Below are positions 18,535 to 27,514 of a stretch of DNA of 64,000 nucleotides, piece by piece. How positions within the stretch are numbered: position 1 is the first letter of the stretch; the number at the start of each line of letters is the position of its first letter. The DNA lies in contig JAFDWZ010000015.1 of assembly GCA_018268195.1 (NCBI GenBank), positions 62,001-126,000 on the forward strand, read 5' to 3'. The position numbers were made by a program, and so were the translations under genes. The DNA is from Bacteroidota bacterium. Lineage in GTDB: Bacteria; Bacteroidota; Bacteroidia; AKYH767-A; OLB10. Under the pieces are notes generated by a model. That model saw only the letters and a list, made by a program, of their open reading frames with translations, did no database searches and was not told the DNA's origin.

Positions 18535-18565
18535 AAAAAAAATCCGAACAGATGTCCGGATTTTT
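18535..18565 (-). terminator. Terminator of the tRNA-Cys gene
   Basis: On the minus strand AAATCCGGAC-ATCT-GTTCGGATTT forms a 10-bp stem with one mismatch, followed by a run of T. It lies 4 bp past the tRNA 3' end. The flanking A/T runs mean it could also act on the plus strand. Confidence 0.8.
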
Positions 18566-18568
18566 AAG

Positions 18569-18639
18569 AGGTCGCGAGCAGATTCGAACTGCTGTACAAG
18601 GTTTTGCAGACCTCTGCCTAGCCACTCGGCCACGCGACC
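18569..18639 (-). tRNA. tRNA-Cys (anticodon GCA)
   Basis: The 71-nt sequence folds as a cloverleaf: acceptor stem GGTCGCG/CGCGACC, D-arm with GTGGCCGAGTGGCTAGGC, anticodon stem GAGGT/ACCTT around the loop CTGCAAA (anticodon GCA), and T-arm with GTTCGAATC. The discriminator base is U, the known identity element of tRNA-Cys. The 3' CCA is not encoded. A single isolated tRNA gene with its own promoter and terminator. Confidence 0.96.
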
Positions 18640-18654
18640 ATTTTTTACTGGCGG

Positions 18655-18662
18655 CAAAAATA
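18655..18662 (-). promoter_or_regulatory. -7 promoter element TAnnTTTG for tRNA-Cys
   Basis: The minus strand reads TATTTTTG 15 bp before the tRNA 5' end, an exact match to the Bacteroidota -7 element and well placed for a start just before the mature tRNA. Confidence 0.6.
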
Positions 18663-18747
18663 GAAATAATTCAGTTCGAAAATATCAGGTTCTCAGCCGG
18701 ATTTTTTTTGTACGTTTTTAATGGAACAATAGTTACTTCACTCACCT

Positions 18748-19098
18748 TTAACCTTCCACTTCAAAAACTGCACTCTTAAAATATACATGAGAAGGAGGTT
18801 GTTTTTTGCTTACAGAAACTTTGATTTTGTCACATCCAGGGAAAGTACTGCATAATGATTTCAGAATACGTCCTCCAACATGTTCAATCAAATTAGAAGG
18901 AATTTTCATCTCGTCACGAACAATTTCACTTACCTTTACATAATCCACCGCTTTTGAAAGGTCGTCCGATTCCATTGCTGACGTAAAATTTCCTGTAAAG
19001 CAAATATCTACAGAATATAGTGTGCCAAGAACTCGCTCTTCGGGCAAACAGCCGTGATAAGAGTGCGTTTCAATGCCTGAGATAATAAGTTGTTGCAT
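18748..19098 (-). CDS. folB: Dihydroneopterin aldolase FolB
   Basis: 116 residues, the standard size. The opening GIETHSYHGCLPEERVLGTLY matches the FolB motif (G..x..F/Y-x-G-x-L-P-E-E-R-x-x-G), VDYVKVSEIV follows and a C-terminal KVSVSKKQPP segment fits the tunnelling fold. It cleaves dihydroneopterin to 6-hydroxymethyl-dihydropterin and glycolaldehyde in folate synthesis. It is a single gene in the minus direction with a TAnnTTTG element at 19124-19117 and no other folate synthesis gene adjacent. Confidence 0.93.
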   Translation of the reverse strand: MQQLIISGIETHSYHGCLPEERVLGTLYSVDICFTGNFTSAMESDDLSKAVDYVKVSEIVRDEMKIPSNLIEHVGGRILKSLCSTFPGCDKIKVSVSKKQPPSHVYFKSAVFEVEG

Positions 19099-19116
19099 AG
19101 TGATGCCTATTTACCG

Positions 19117-19124
19117 CAAAGCTA
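19117..19124 (-). promoter_or_regulatory. -7 promoter element TAnnTTTG for folB
   Basis: The minus strand reads TAGCTTTG 18 bp before the folB ATG, an exact match to the Bacteroidota -7 element. Confidence 0.5.
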
Positions 19125-19181
19125 ATCATTGGCCGCTCATTCTTTTTGTTTAATATAGCTGCACTTTTTTTAAACTTCACA

Positions 19182-20729
19182 ATGAATAAATTTATTCTAC
19201 TTATAAGCATATTGTTTACAATGACTGCAGCACAAAGTCAAACCCAAAAATCCGCAACCCCTGATACGGCTAATGCGCATTGGCCCAATTCAGTAACCTA
19301 CCATATTTTTGTTCGTTCGTTTTGCGATGGTAATGGTGATGGTATAGGTGACCTCAAAGGCATTACCGCACGATGGGATTATCTGAAAAAACTGGGTGCT
19401 GAAGCCATTCTCATAAGCCCGGTGTTTGCTTCGCCATCCTATCATAAATATGATGTTACCGATTACTATTCCTTATCTCCTGAATATGGAAATCTTGAAA
19501 CATTCTCCTATTTTGTAAAAGATTTGCATGAGCATGGTTTTAAGCTGATACTTGATATACCACTAAACCATTGCAGCAACAAACACCCCTGGTTTGTAAA
19601 TGCTGCCAAAAGCACTGACAGCGAATACCGGGATTATTTTATCTGGAATGATAATCCTCCCGCTAAAGACAAAGCACAGTGGCATTTACCCAAAGATGCC
19701 AAAGGTAAGCCTATAGGAAAATCTTATTACTATGGATTTTTCAGTCCTGAAATGCCGGATTGGAATTACGATAATCCAAAGGTTGTGGAGGAAGCAAAGC
19801 GCATACTTAAATTTTGGATTGATAAAGGTGTGGATGGTTTCAGGTTGGATGCAGCGCAACATATTTTTAATGATGCTAATAAAAATATTGGTTTCTGGAC
19901 CCTGATTTCAGCTTATGTAAAAAATTTAAATAAGTCCCTATTTCTTGTAGGCGAAGTAAATAATTCGTTCGATATGGTTGCGCCCTATGTTAAACCATTA
20001 GATGCCTGTTTTGATTTCAGTTTGGCAGGAGAGATTGTTCAAACACTGAAAACAGAAGATGCTTCAGGGTTTACAAACAGGATGGAGAAAATAATTTCGC
20101 ATTACACCGCATCAAATAAAGATTACAGAGATGCAATTTTTCTGACTAACCATGACCAGAACCGCTTAATGAGTGAAATGAGTAATAACATGGCAAAAGC
20201 AAAACTTGCTGCAACCATTTTATTGACATTGCCTGGGACTCCCTACATTTATTATGGTGAAGAAATAGGCATGAGAGGAGTGAAGCCTGATGAGTATATA
20301 AGAGAACCTATGTTGTTTTACAACGAAGAAAATGACAAAATGCGTACTCGCTGGGAAAAACCCAAATACAGCACTGACAAAACAGTAGTGCCTGCATATT
20401 CACAAATTCCTGATGACACCTCGCTGTTTAATCATTATGTGAGAATGATTCAGATTCGCAATACTTCTAATGCGCTCAAATTCGGACAGTTTGAAAAATC
20501 GAACCTTTGTGGCAAAGGAGTGTTGGCTTATTACCGCAATTATAACCTGCAACGCTATATGATAGTGTGTAATGTTACAGCGGCTCCCATAACAATAACC
20601 CTCGATGAGAAAGATAAACCATTAACTAAAGTGTTGTTTCAGACATCGCGTGAAACTTTATTTAATCAGAACACCATGAAACTTACCATAGGGCCATATA
20701 GCAGTATTATTTTTGCTAACACCTATTAA
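19182..20729 (+). CDS. Exported GH13 alpha-amylase family glycosidase
   Basis: 515 residues from the ATG at 19182; the longer TTG start at 19146 would spoil the signal peptide. Residues 1-19 form a Sec signal peptide (MNKFILLISILFTMTAAQS). The (beta/alpha)8 barrel shows all four GH13 regions: DIPLNH (125-130), GFRLDAAQH with nucleophile D223, GEVN with acid/base E258, and NHDQNR with D325. GDGIGDLKGI near 53-61 is also typical. A C-terminal beta domain follows. It should cleave alpha-glucosidic bonds in starch- or trehalose-like sugars outside the cytoplasm; the exact specificity is open. It is divergent from folB and stands alone, not in a sus-type locus. Confidence 0.93.
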   Translation: MNKFILLISILFTMTAAQSQTQKSATPDTANAHWPNSVTYHIFVRSFCDGNGDGIGDLKGITARWDYLKKLGAEAILISPVFASPSYHKYDVTDYYSLSPEYGNLETFSYFVKDLHEHGFKLILDIPLNHCSNKHPWFVNAAKSTDSEYRDYFIWNDNPPAKDKAQWHLPKDAKGKPIGKSYYYGFFSPEMPDWNYDNPKVVEEAKRILKFWIDKGVDGFRLDAAQHIFNDANKNIGFWTLISAYVKNLNKSLFLVGEVNNSFDMVAPYVKPLDACFDFSLAGEIVQTLKTEDASGFTNRMEKIISHYTASNKDYRDAIFLTNHDQNRLMSEMSNNMAKAKLAATILLTLPGTPYIYYGEEIGMRGVKPDEYIREPMLFYNEENDKMRTRWEKPKYSTDKTVVPAYSQIPDDTSLFNHYVRMIQIRNTSNALKFGQFEKSNLCGKGVLAYYRNYNLQRYMIVCNVTAAPITITLDEKDKPLTKVLFQTSRETLFNQNTMKLTIGPYSSIIFANTY

Positions 20730-20929
20730 TATAAGCCTGTTGTCGTGACATTACGCTTTTTTCAAAGGCTTTCTTAAATGGAGTTCCTTAAAGGAGGGAA
20801 CCGTAGGAATTATCTTGCTAATTATTGTAATAGCTGCGGTTTTGTGGGTAATTAAATTTCTCTGACGGTTTACGAATTTACGAAGTAATTTTTACAAACA
20901 TACTTCGTTTCATCCTCCTTATCCGAATA

Positions 20930-22468
20930 TTACATACTGCTCAAAGCGGCCTTCATTCGCTGATTTACCTCGGCATTTCCCAACATTGCAATCATGGGAA
21001 ATAAATCAACGCCCTGTGCCTGACCGCTGATAAAAACTCTTGTAAGCTGTAATACTTCTCCCGGCTTAATGTTATTTTTCCCTGCTATATCTTTAAACAC
21101 ATGCTCCGTTTCTTCAGCAGTGAACGACTTTAAATCTGCCCACGCTGAAAGCAAATGGTTGAAAAATGGCATCAGTTCAGGTTTCCATTTTTTACCTATT
21201 ACGGTACTATCGTACTCTTGAGGTGCAACAAACAAGTAAGAACCTTTTACAGTCATCTCCTGCTCAAATTGAATGCGCGGTTTCAGCAATCGAACACACT
21301 CTTTCACATACTCCAGACTAAGAGAACGGTGTTCGTCAGGTAAATTAAAATGCTGTTTTACCACTTTGCTCAAACGCATTGCCATCTGTGTGTCGTCTTG
21401 TTTTTGCAACCATTGTGCATTAAACCACACTGCCTTTTCAGGGTCGAAACGCGCACCTGCTTTATGTACATGATCAAATGAAAATGCATCTATCAACTCC
21501 TGCATAGTGAATATTTCCTGCTCCGTTCCCGGATTCCATCCAAGCATTGCAAGCATATTTATAAATGCTTCCGGATAATATCCTCTTTCTCTGTAACCGT
21601 TAGAAACCTCTCCGCTAAAAGGGTCTTTCCACTCTAAAGGAAAAACAGGAAATCCAAGGCGGTCGCCATCGCGTTTGCTAAGTTTTCCTTTGCCGTCAGG
21701 CTTCAGAAGCAATGGCAGGTGTGCATAGTGAGGCATTTTATCTTTCCAGTTAAGGTACTGATAAATGAGAATATGTGCCGGAGCCGAGGGCAGCCACTCT
21801 TCACCGCGGATGGCATGAGTAATTTCCATCTGATAGTCGTCCACAATATGCGCCAGATGATAGGTTGGCATACCGTCACTCTTCAGCAACACTTTGTCGT
21901 CAACCAGCGAAGAGTTAAATTGAACTTCACCTCTTATAAGATCATTGAAAACGATGGTTTCGTCAGCAGGTACCTTTAACCGAATTACATAAGGAGTGTT
22001 GCTGTTCAGTAATTTTTCTGTTTCGTCACTGCTGAGTGTGAGTGAGTTTTTTAAACTCATTCGGCTTGCACTGCCATAGGCAAAAGTTTGTTTTGCCGCC
22101 TCTGCAGTTTTTCGTTGTTGCTCCAGCTCCTCTGCAGTATCAAAAGCATAATACGCATGACCGGACTTAACAAGTTGCATAGCATATTGCCTGTACATTT
22201 CCTTTCGTTCGCTTTGACGGTAGGGGGTATGTGGCCCTCCAACAGAAACGCCTTCGTCAATATGTATTCCACACCATTGCAAAGCTTCAATGATATATTC
22301 TTCGGCACCCGGTACAAAGCGATTTTGGTCGGTGTCTTCAATTCGCAGTAAAAAATCGCCTCCGTGTTTTCTGGCAAACAGGTAGGCATATAAAGCAGTG
22401 CGCACACCACCAATGTGCAATGGGCCTGTGGGGCTGGGTGCAAATCGTGTTCTTACTCTTCGTAGCAT
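20930..22468 (-). CDS. gltX: Glutamyl-tRNA synthetase
   Basis: 512 residues from the ATG at 22468. The class I motif HIGG appears in FAPSPTGPLHIGGVRTALYA, and the KMSKS equivalent is KGKLSKRDGD. It charges tRNA-Glu with glutamate in the cytoplasm. An upstream in-frame ATG at 22489 would add seven residues, but it lies inside the TAnnTTTG promoter element at 22494-22487, so the later start is preferred. Single gene; a weak 8-bp hairpin without a T run follows it (20880-20908). Confidence 0.96.
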   Translation of the reverse strand: MLRRVRTRFAPSPTGPLHIGGVRTALYAYLFARKHGGDFLLRIEDTDQNRFVPGAEEYIIEALQWCGIHIDEGVSVGGPHTPYRQSERKEMYRQYAMQLVKSGHAYYAFDTAEELEQQRKTAEAAKQTFAYGSASRMSLKNSLTLSSDETEKLLNSNTPYVIRLKVPADETIVFNDLIRGEVQFNSSLVDDKVLLKSDGMPTYHLAHIVDDYQMEITHAIRGEEWLPSAPAHILIYQYLNWKDKMPHYAHLPLLLKPDGKGKLSKRDGDRLGFPVFPLEWKDPFSGEVSNGYRERGYYPEAFINMLAMLGWNPGTEQEIFTMQELIDAFSFDHVHKAGARFDPEKAVWFNAQWLQKQDDTQMAMRLSKVVKQHFNLPDEHRSLSLEYVKECVRLLKPRIQFEQEMTVKGSYLFVAPQEYDSTVIGKKWKPELMPFFNHLLSAWADLKSFTAEETEHVFKDIAGKNNIKPGEVLQLTRVFISGQAQGVDLFPMIAMLGNAEVNQRMKAALSSM

Positions 22469-22486
22469 TTCATTTAAAATAAAGTG

Positions 22487-22494
22487 CAAAGATA
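22487..22494 (-). promoter_or_regulatory. -7 promoter element TAnnTTTG for gltX
   Basis: The minus strand reads TATCTTTG 18 bp before the chosen gltX ATG. It overlaps the alternative ATG at 22489, which argues against that start. Confidence 0.6.
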
Positions 22495-22565
22495 AAATTG
22501 CAAAAGGAGCAGAATGACCAACTTCAATTTTATTTTTAATGCCGATAAATTATTTGAACAGCGTT

Positions 22566-22608
22566 AAAAAACAATCCCCCTTCATGCAAAGCAAGAAGGG
22601 GGATTGTT
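22566..22608 (-). terminator. Terminator of the M1 aminopeptidase gene
   Basis: A 14-bp perfect stem (AACAATCCCCCTTC / GAAGGGGGATTGTT, 11-nt loop) is followed on the minus strand by a run of six T. It begins 36 bp past the aminopeptidase stop codon. Confidence 0.92.
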
Positions 22609-22643
22609 ATCAATTGTCTTAATTCAATATCTTAATGTGTATG

Positions 22644-25190
22644 TCAATTTTTTAACTCTGCAAGCTGTGAGGTTATGTAGCTTCCTATTTTTTTGTATTG
22701 CTCAGCTGCCGCTGCACTTTCGGGTTTTCCTTCGAGGTCTTTTATTTTACCGTTTACATATTTGCTGAGGCGGTTGAGTGATCCACTCACCTGCATATTC
22801 ATAAACTTCGAACCGGAGTTGTTGGCCGTTTGTGCAAGCAGTTTTACTCCTTCATCCAATTTATCAGGAGAGCAACGCTCCAGGTATTTACCGAGGGTTT
22901 GTATGATTCCAAACTTGCTGAATCCTGATGCTTTTTCCAATGCTGTTTTCATAAAATCAAACTGAGTGTCATCGCCATATTCAGAATAAATATCGCTTAG
23001 CGAATAACGCAATGTGTTGTTATTATCACTTTCAAATTTCTTAAGCGATGACAGCTGCGCTGGATTTTTTTCGATGTAATATTCCATTGCCGTGGTCATC
23101 ACATTATAAGAGGAGTCATTCATTGCGGTATTATCAAGTGCTGTATCATCAAACACTTTGTGCATAACAACCAGCGCTTCCTCGCGTACATTAGATTTCG
23201 GGTCATTTGTTACCATTCTTACAATCATCGGCTTAATGGTATTGTCTGTTTTAGCAGCAGCAGCTATATTTTTCAGAGCTAAAACTCTTATTGCATCATA
23301 CTTATCCAGCAATGCACTCTTAATAGTTGTTGCCGAAGGGCTTCCTCCCTCATATGCTTTGGCAAGTTTTGATATTGCTTCGTATCTGTCTAAAAATAAT
23401 GGCGCATGTGAATATTGGTAAATCCATTCTTCAGTGGTATGGTTATCCTTTTTCACACACAACAATTGTTTTTCTGCATCCACATTTACCAAATCGGGTT
23501 TGCCGGCACAGTCGAAAAACAAAATCTCTTTTTGCTCGGTAAGAGTTACTTTCTCGCGCCTAACTTTTCCCCCCTCGTAAATATCTATAGCCAGTGGAAG
23601 TTTATATAATGGTGTTTCTTTCAGATTTTGTTTCTGTTCAATAATCACGGTTTCTTTTTTTATGGTATCATTCCATGAATAACTGATTTCAATATCAGGA
23701 TGTCCTTTGGCAAAAAACCACTCATTAAAAAACCAGTTAAGATCTTCGCCAGTAACAGCCTCAAATGCCAGTCGAAGGTTATGTGCTTCCACAGGTTTAA
23801 ACTTATTATCATTCAGGTATTTTTTCAGTGAAGCAAAAAATGCATCATCTCCAACATATTTGCGTAACATGTGCAATATGCGTCCACCTTTGGCATAGCT
23901 ATGACTGTCAAACATATCCTCTCTGTTGTTATAATAAAATCTTATCAGGTCAACCTGTTTATATTTTGATTCAGCAAGATATTGGTTCAGGTCGTTCATT
24001 ATGCTGTAGTCGGCTTCATCACGACCGTATTTATATTCATTCCATAAATACTCGCCATAAGTAGCAAAAGATTCATTCAACGGAATATTGCTCCATGATT
24101 CACATGTTACCAAATCGCCAAACCAGTGGTGAAACAATTCATGTGAAATAGTTTCTTCATTGGTATAGTCCAGCAACTCGCGAGCAGTACGTTGCAGTTG
24201 TCCACCGTGAATTACGGCAGTGGTATTTTCCATTGCACCACTTACATAGTCGTGAACCACGGCTTGCGAAAATTTCTCCCATGGATAATCTACTCCCAGT
24301 TTGTTGGAAAAAAATTCAAGCATATCTGGTGTATTGCCAAAAATCGCTCTTGCATAAGGTTCGTATTCGGCATCTACGTAATAGCTTACTTCCATATTAC
24401 GCCATTTGTCTTTTACCACTTTAAACGGACCTATTGCCATCATGGTCAAGTAAGGCGCTGCTGTAAAAGATTGTTTCCATGTATCGGTTCTTGTGCCATC
24501 ACTGTTTTTTACTGAGGAGGTAAGTATACCATTGCTCAGGGTAACATATTTGTCGTCAGCAGTAATGCTCAGCTCCTGAGTAAATCGCTGGTTAGGCGAA
24601 TCAATTGTAGGAAACCATACCGAATTACTTTGTGTTTCGCCTTGTGTCCAGAGTTGTGTAGGCTTATAGGGGTCTTTACCATCGGCATTGATGAAATAAA
24701 GTCCTTTGTCGCTGGAAATGGCTGCGCTACCACCTACTTTTTCCAACTCATCCGGTTTTGCTACATAGTCAATAAACACGGTGTATGATTCAGTGTTTTT
24801 GTACGTTTTATCAAGTGTGATAGTAAGAGAGTCGTTGCGATAATCATAGGTGAGCTTGTTTTTAGTACCTGAGGAGCCAATCAAGGACACCTCGTTTATG
24901 TCCATGCCTCGTGCATCCAGTATCAGGGTGCTTTGCGGATAAAAATGTGGCTTGGCGGTGATTTCAACTTTTCCGTACAAGTATTTTTTGCTCCAGTCGG
25001 GGCGTACCTGCAATTTCATGTGTTGCAAATCGGTAAGAATGGTGTTGCTTGCTCTGTAACCTTCAAATGCAGGCTTTACTTCAATCTCAGGAAGATCATG
25101 AACTTCAACTGCGGTTTTCTGAGCCGTTTTACAGGATGTTAAAACTATCACTGCAATGAAAAATGTAAGGAGTTGTTTATTCCAATTCAT
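22644..25190 (-). CDS. M1 family zinc aminopeptidase lipoprotein
   Basis: 848 residues. It opens with a lipoprotein signal (VLTSC, C20), so it is probably anchored in the outer or inner membrane on the periplasmic side. The M1 hallmarks are GAMEN at 318-322 and the zinc site H350-E-L-F-H354 with the third ligand E373 (HExxHx18E). The region after about 600 is helical with HEAT-like repeats (REEALVVMHKVF), as in other M1 enzymes. It removes N-terminal residues from peptides. It is monocistronic with its own terminator. Confidence 0.95.
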   Translation of the reverse strand: MNWNKQLLTFFIAVIVLTSCKTAQKTAVEVHDLPEIEVKPAFEGYRASNTILTDLQHMKLQVRPDWSKKYLYGKVEITAKPHFYPQSTLILDARGMDINEVSLIGSSGTKNKLTYDYRNDSLTITLDKTYKNTESYTVFIDYVAKPDELEKVGGSAAISSDKGLYFINADGKDPYKPTQLWTQGETQSNSVWFPTIDSPNQRFTQELSITADDKYVTLSNGILTSSVKNSDGTRTDTWKQSFTAAPYLTMMAIGPFKVVKDKWRNMEVSYYVDAEYEPYARAIFGNTPDMLEFFSNKLGVDYPWEKFSQAVVHDYVSGAMENTTAVIHGGQLQRTARELLDYTNEETISHELFHHWFGDLVTCESWSNIPLNESFATYGEYLWNEYKYGRDEADYSIMNDLNQYLAESKYKQVDLIRFYYNNREDMFDSHSYAKGGRILHMLRKYVGDDAFFASLKKYLNDNKFKPVEAHNLRLAFEAVTGEDLNWFFNEWFFAKGHPDIEISYSWNDTIKKETVIIEQKQNLKETPLYKLPLAIDIYEGGKVRREKVTLTEQKEILFFDCAGKPDLVNVDAEKQLLCVKKDNHTTEEWIYQYSHAPLFLDRYEAISKLAKAYEGGSPSATTIKSALLDKYDAIRVLALKNIAAAAKTDNTIKPMIVRMVTNDPKSNVREEALVVMHKVFDDTALDNTAMNDSSYNVMTTAMEYYIEKNPAQLSSLKKFESDNNNTLRYSLSDIYSEYGDDTQFDFMKTALEKASGFSKFGIIQTLGKYLERCSPDKLDEGVKLLAQTANNSGSKFMNMQVSGSLNRLSKYVNGKIKDLEGKPESAAAAEQYKKIGSYITSQLAELKN

Positions 25191-25445
25191 GCTATTAATT
25201 TTTTCGAATGTAAAACAATTAAATACAATTTGCGAATTTGGTTAAATTAAAGTTAAACACAAATTTTTAATAATGAATAAAATATCACTAACAAAAAGAG
25301 CCACTGAATTTTACGAGGAGAAAGGGGCCGGTAATAATGGGAAGAGGGGCTGTAACGGGTTTCTTCAAACAGGGTGTTTAATGAGATGCAATATTACTTG
25401 GTTGAAAGAATTTATTTCCGTTCGTGATGTTTTTTTAAAAATAAT

Positions 25446-26384
25446 TTACCAGAAAAAATCCAGGTCACCAAAAAAGTAATTGAGCTTTCTTGTGCTAAGC
25501 CAGGTAGTTTCTTCCGGTGTTTTGCCTTTGGACAAAAAATTCAAATGGTTTTTCATAGTGATGTTAATTCCTCTACGTCTGCAATTATAACTCAACTCAA
25601 ACATAATTACTGCAGCAAACATATTGCGTGTAGCAAATACATGGCAGGCATCAATCACATCAGCAACATGGTCTTCGCTTTTACAAATCATATCTGCCAG
25701 CATCAGTGTAGGCAAACCTTTCATTTTTCTAACAATCAAAAATGCATAGCCAACAATTTCGTTTTTCACTGATACCGATATTACCCGGAGCACTTTTTTA
25801 TTACACTGCGCATATCTCCATTTCAGGTATTCCATGTCCTTTATGCGTGCATTTTCAATTTGAAAATCGGTGTTAAACACAATGGTGTTTATATCCTTAA
25901 TCAGTGAATAGTTTCCACGTGAAAACATTGCAGGCAGACTTGCAAACTTTACCAATACCGCTGGAAGATAACCTCTGACATATCCGAATTTTTTCAAAAA
26001 AATATCTGTGCTCATTTCGCCTGTTGATGTCAGGAACATATCCACTCCCTTTTCTTCAAGATTGTCTTTTTCTGTCAGATAATAAAGCTTACCGAATAAA
26101 CCTCCACCACGTATTTTTTCTGAAGTGAGTACATTTTGAGGAAAAGCTATGAGTAATTCCTTTCCTTCTATAGAATATCTGAAATTATTGGTTGTGGCAT
26201 ATCCTTCTATTTCGCCATCGCTAACTACTTTCCAAAGCGAGTTTGATTTAAAGGGGTTACAGAAATACCAATGGTTAAAATTTTGCGGTGTCAGACTTTT
26301 ATTGCCATCATTGCTCACTGCTAAATCATATAACCTTGGTGTGTCTTCAGGGTTTATTCTGCTGAAACTTACTTCACTACTCAT
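25446..26384 (-). CDS. GNAT-fold acetyltransferase-like protein
   Basis: 312 residues from the ATG at 26384; upstream codons in the same frame lie inside the deacetylase gene and are not used. The start SFSRINPEDTPRLYDLA and the central segment LIAFPQNVLTSEKIRGGGLF resemble the acetyl-CoA-binding region of GNAT proteins (the R/Q-x-x-G-x-G/A loop is RGGGLFG). A second half with IVGYAFLIVRK suggests a tandem GNAT arrangement, as in FemAB-like or GNAT_9 proteins. The ATG overlaps the polysaccharide deacetylase stop in an ATGA, so both are translated together, pointing to a shared cell-surface glycan role. Substrate unknown. Confidence 0.72.
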   Translation of the reverse strand: MSSEVSFSRINPEDTPRLYDLAVSNDGNKSLTPQNFNHWYFCNPFKSNSLWKVVSDGEIEGYATTNNFRYSIEGKELLIAFPQNVLTSEKIRGGGLFGKLYYLTEKDNLEEKGVDMFLTSTGEMSTDIFLKKFGYVRGYLPAVLVKFASLPAMFSRGNYSLIKDINTIVFNTDFQIENARIKDMEYLKWRYAQCNKKVLRVISVSVKNEIVGYAFLIVRKMKGLPTLMLADMICKSEDHVADVIDACHVFATRNMFAAVIMFELSYNCRRRGINITMKNHLNFLSKGKTPEETTWLSTRKLNYFFGDLDFFW

Positions 26385-27370
26385 TTTCCTTTTGATTTTT
26401 TTAATTGTATAGCAAGCTCTGACATGTTTATGCTCTGCAAATTGTGTTCCCTGTTTAATTTGGAATAATGCTGAAGAATTTTTTCCAAAAAAATAAAATT
26501 CTCTTTTTGATTTGCACCAAAATTGTGAGGATGCCACCACAAATGGTAGGTGAGGTTGTGCTTTGCGGCATAGGTCATTCCCGAAGTAATTCTTTTCAAT
26601 CTTAAACTATCGAACAATGACAGTTTTTTCGAATAAGGTCTTAAAAACCTACTGGAGGGAATATCAAAAGGTGTTTTACTGCCGATGTACTCATCTGCAT
26701 AACAATTATGACCAGAGATATTAATATATGCATCTAACAGACGCAGTGCTCTTCGGAAATGACTTTCGCTGGCCGCATTTTTTGCATCATACAACCAGGA
26801 GTGTTCGTTACCACGATAACAAATTATTCCCAAATCGCTACATACCTTGAGATATTGTTCGTTAAACTGATTTCGTGGAAACACCAGCGATGTGAGTTTA
26901 ATATTTTTCTTTTCAGCTGCACTTATCGCCTTTTCAATATCCGCTCTGAAGGCCTCCGGTGTTTGTCCGGGTTCGAGACAGTAATAATGCGAAAACGTAT
27001 GAGTTCCGATTTCTTGTTCGGGATATTTTTCTATTTCAAGAAGAAGTTCTGTTGCAAAATTGTATTTATCACTCTTGTAATCTTCGCCCACTTGGTCAAA
27101 ATATCCGTTATAAGGCGAAAGGTTGCTGTCGTTATACTCCGGCTTTAATGAAGGAAGGTTGCTCAACAAATCTTTTTTTGTTTCGAAAAATAAAAAACCC
27201 ACCGTAGAGAAAGTCGCCTTTACATCATACTGGCGAAAGACCTTTAATATTTCAGGTAATGCCTGATGCACACCCAGAATATTCTCTCCGTAAGTAGTTT
27301 TGTTTTTTTTGTCTCTTACTCCCCACATCAGTTCAAAGTCGAGAGAAATGACAAATTTTCCGTAATTCAT
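26381..27370 (-). CDS. Polysaccharide deacetylase family protein (CE4-like)
   Basis: 329 residues. The NodB-type motif 1 appears as VISLDFELMWG (the catalytic Asp and metal region), and motif 2 as EIGTHTFSHYY with the two metal-binding histidines (H-x3-H). A later LWWHPHNFG segment matches the C-terminal motif with an active-site histidine. It probably deacetylates or otherwise modifies a glycan; a few relatives belong to exopolysaccharide clusters. No signal peptide, so it acts in the cytoplasm unless the start is wrong. It shares an ATGA overlap with the GNAT gene and is divergent from trhO. Confidence 0.88.
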   Translation of the reverse strand: MNYGKFVISLDFELMWGVRDKKNKTTYGENILGVHQALPEILKVFRQYDVKATFSTVGFLFFETKKDLLSNLPSLKPEYNDSNLSPYNGYFDQVGEDYKSDKYNFATELLLEIEKYPEQEIGTHTFSHYYCLEPGQTPEAFRADIEKAISAAEKKNIKLTSLVFPRNQFNEQYLKVCSDLGIICYRGNEHSWLYDAKNAASESHFRRALRLLDAYINISGHNCYADEYIGSKTPFDIPSSRFLRPYSKKLSLFDSLRLKRITSGMTYAAKHNLTYHLWWHPHNFGANQKENFIFLEKILQHYSKLNREHNLQSINMSELAIQLKKSKGK

Positions 27371-27423
27371 TTCGTACTTATTGGTGTTTCTGTTCAGGCT
27401 GAATAATTTTTGCTTTCCATGTA

Positions 27424-27431
27424 CAAATGTA
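27424..27431 (-). promoter_or_regulatory. -7 promoter element TAnnTTTG for the deacetylase/GNAT operon
   Basis: The minus strand reads TACATTTG 53 bp before the deacetylase ATG, within the divergent gap shared with trhO. Confidence 0.5.
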
Positions 27432-27452
27432 AGTTTTAAAACCTGAATACCG

Positions 27453-27482
27453 TTGCAGACAAACTTGTTTTTATTACTTTTG
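27453..27482 (+). promoter_or_regulatory. Promoter of trhO (-33 TTG and -7 TAnnTTTG)
   Basis: TTG at 27453 and TACTTTTG at 27475-27482 are 19 bp apart, matching the Bacteroidota promoter layout. The trhO ATG is 33 bp further on. Confidence 0.6.
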
Positions 27483-27514
27483 CGGTAGAGTTAATTTTAA
27501 TTACAACACGTAAC

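Noticed and set aside
20773-20865. Hydrophobic stretch VGIILLIIVIAAVLWVIKFL before a stop on the plus strand
   Set aside because: It looks like a membrane helix but has no start codon in frame (a stop precedes it and only a few non-start codons follow), so I do not call a small gene.
25273-25479. 68-codon plus-strand frame between the M1 and GNAT genes
   Set aside because: It overlaps the end of the GNAT gene tail to tail, has no recognisable domain and a composition like random coding; no promoter was found.
25911-25926. GTTTCCACGTGAAAAC, resembling parS
   Set aside because: It is not a true palindrome, has insertions relative to the consensus and lies inside the GNAT coding sequence.
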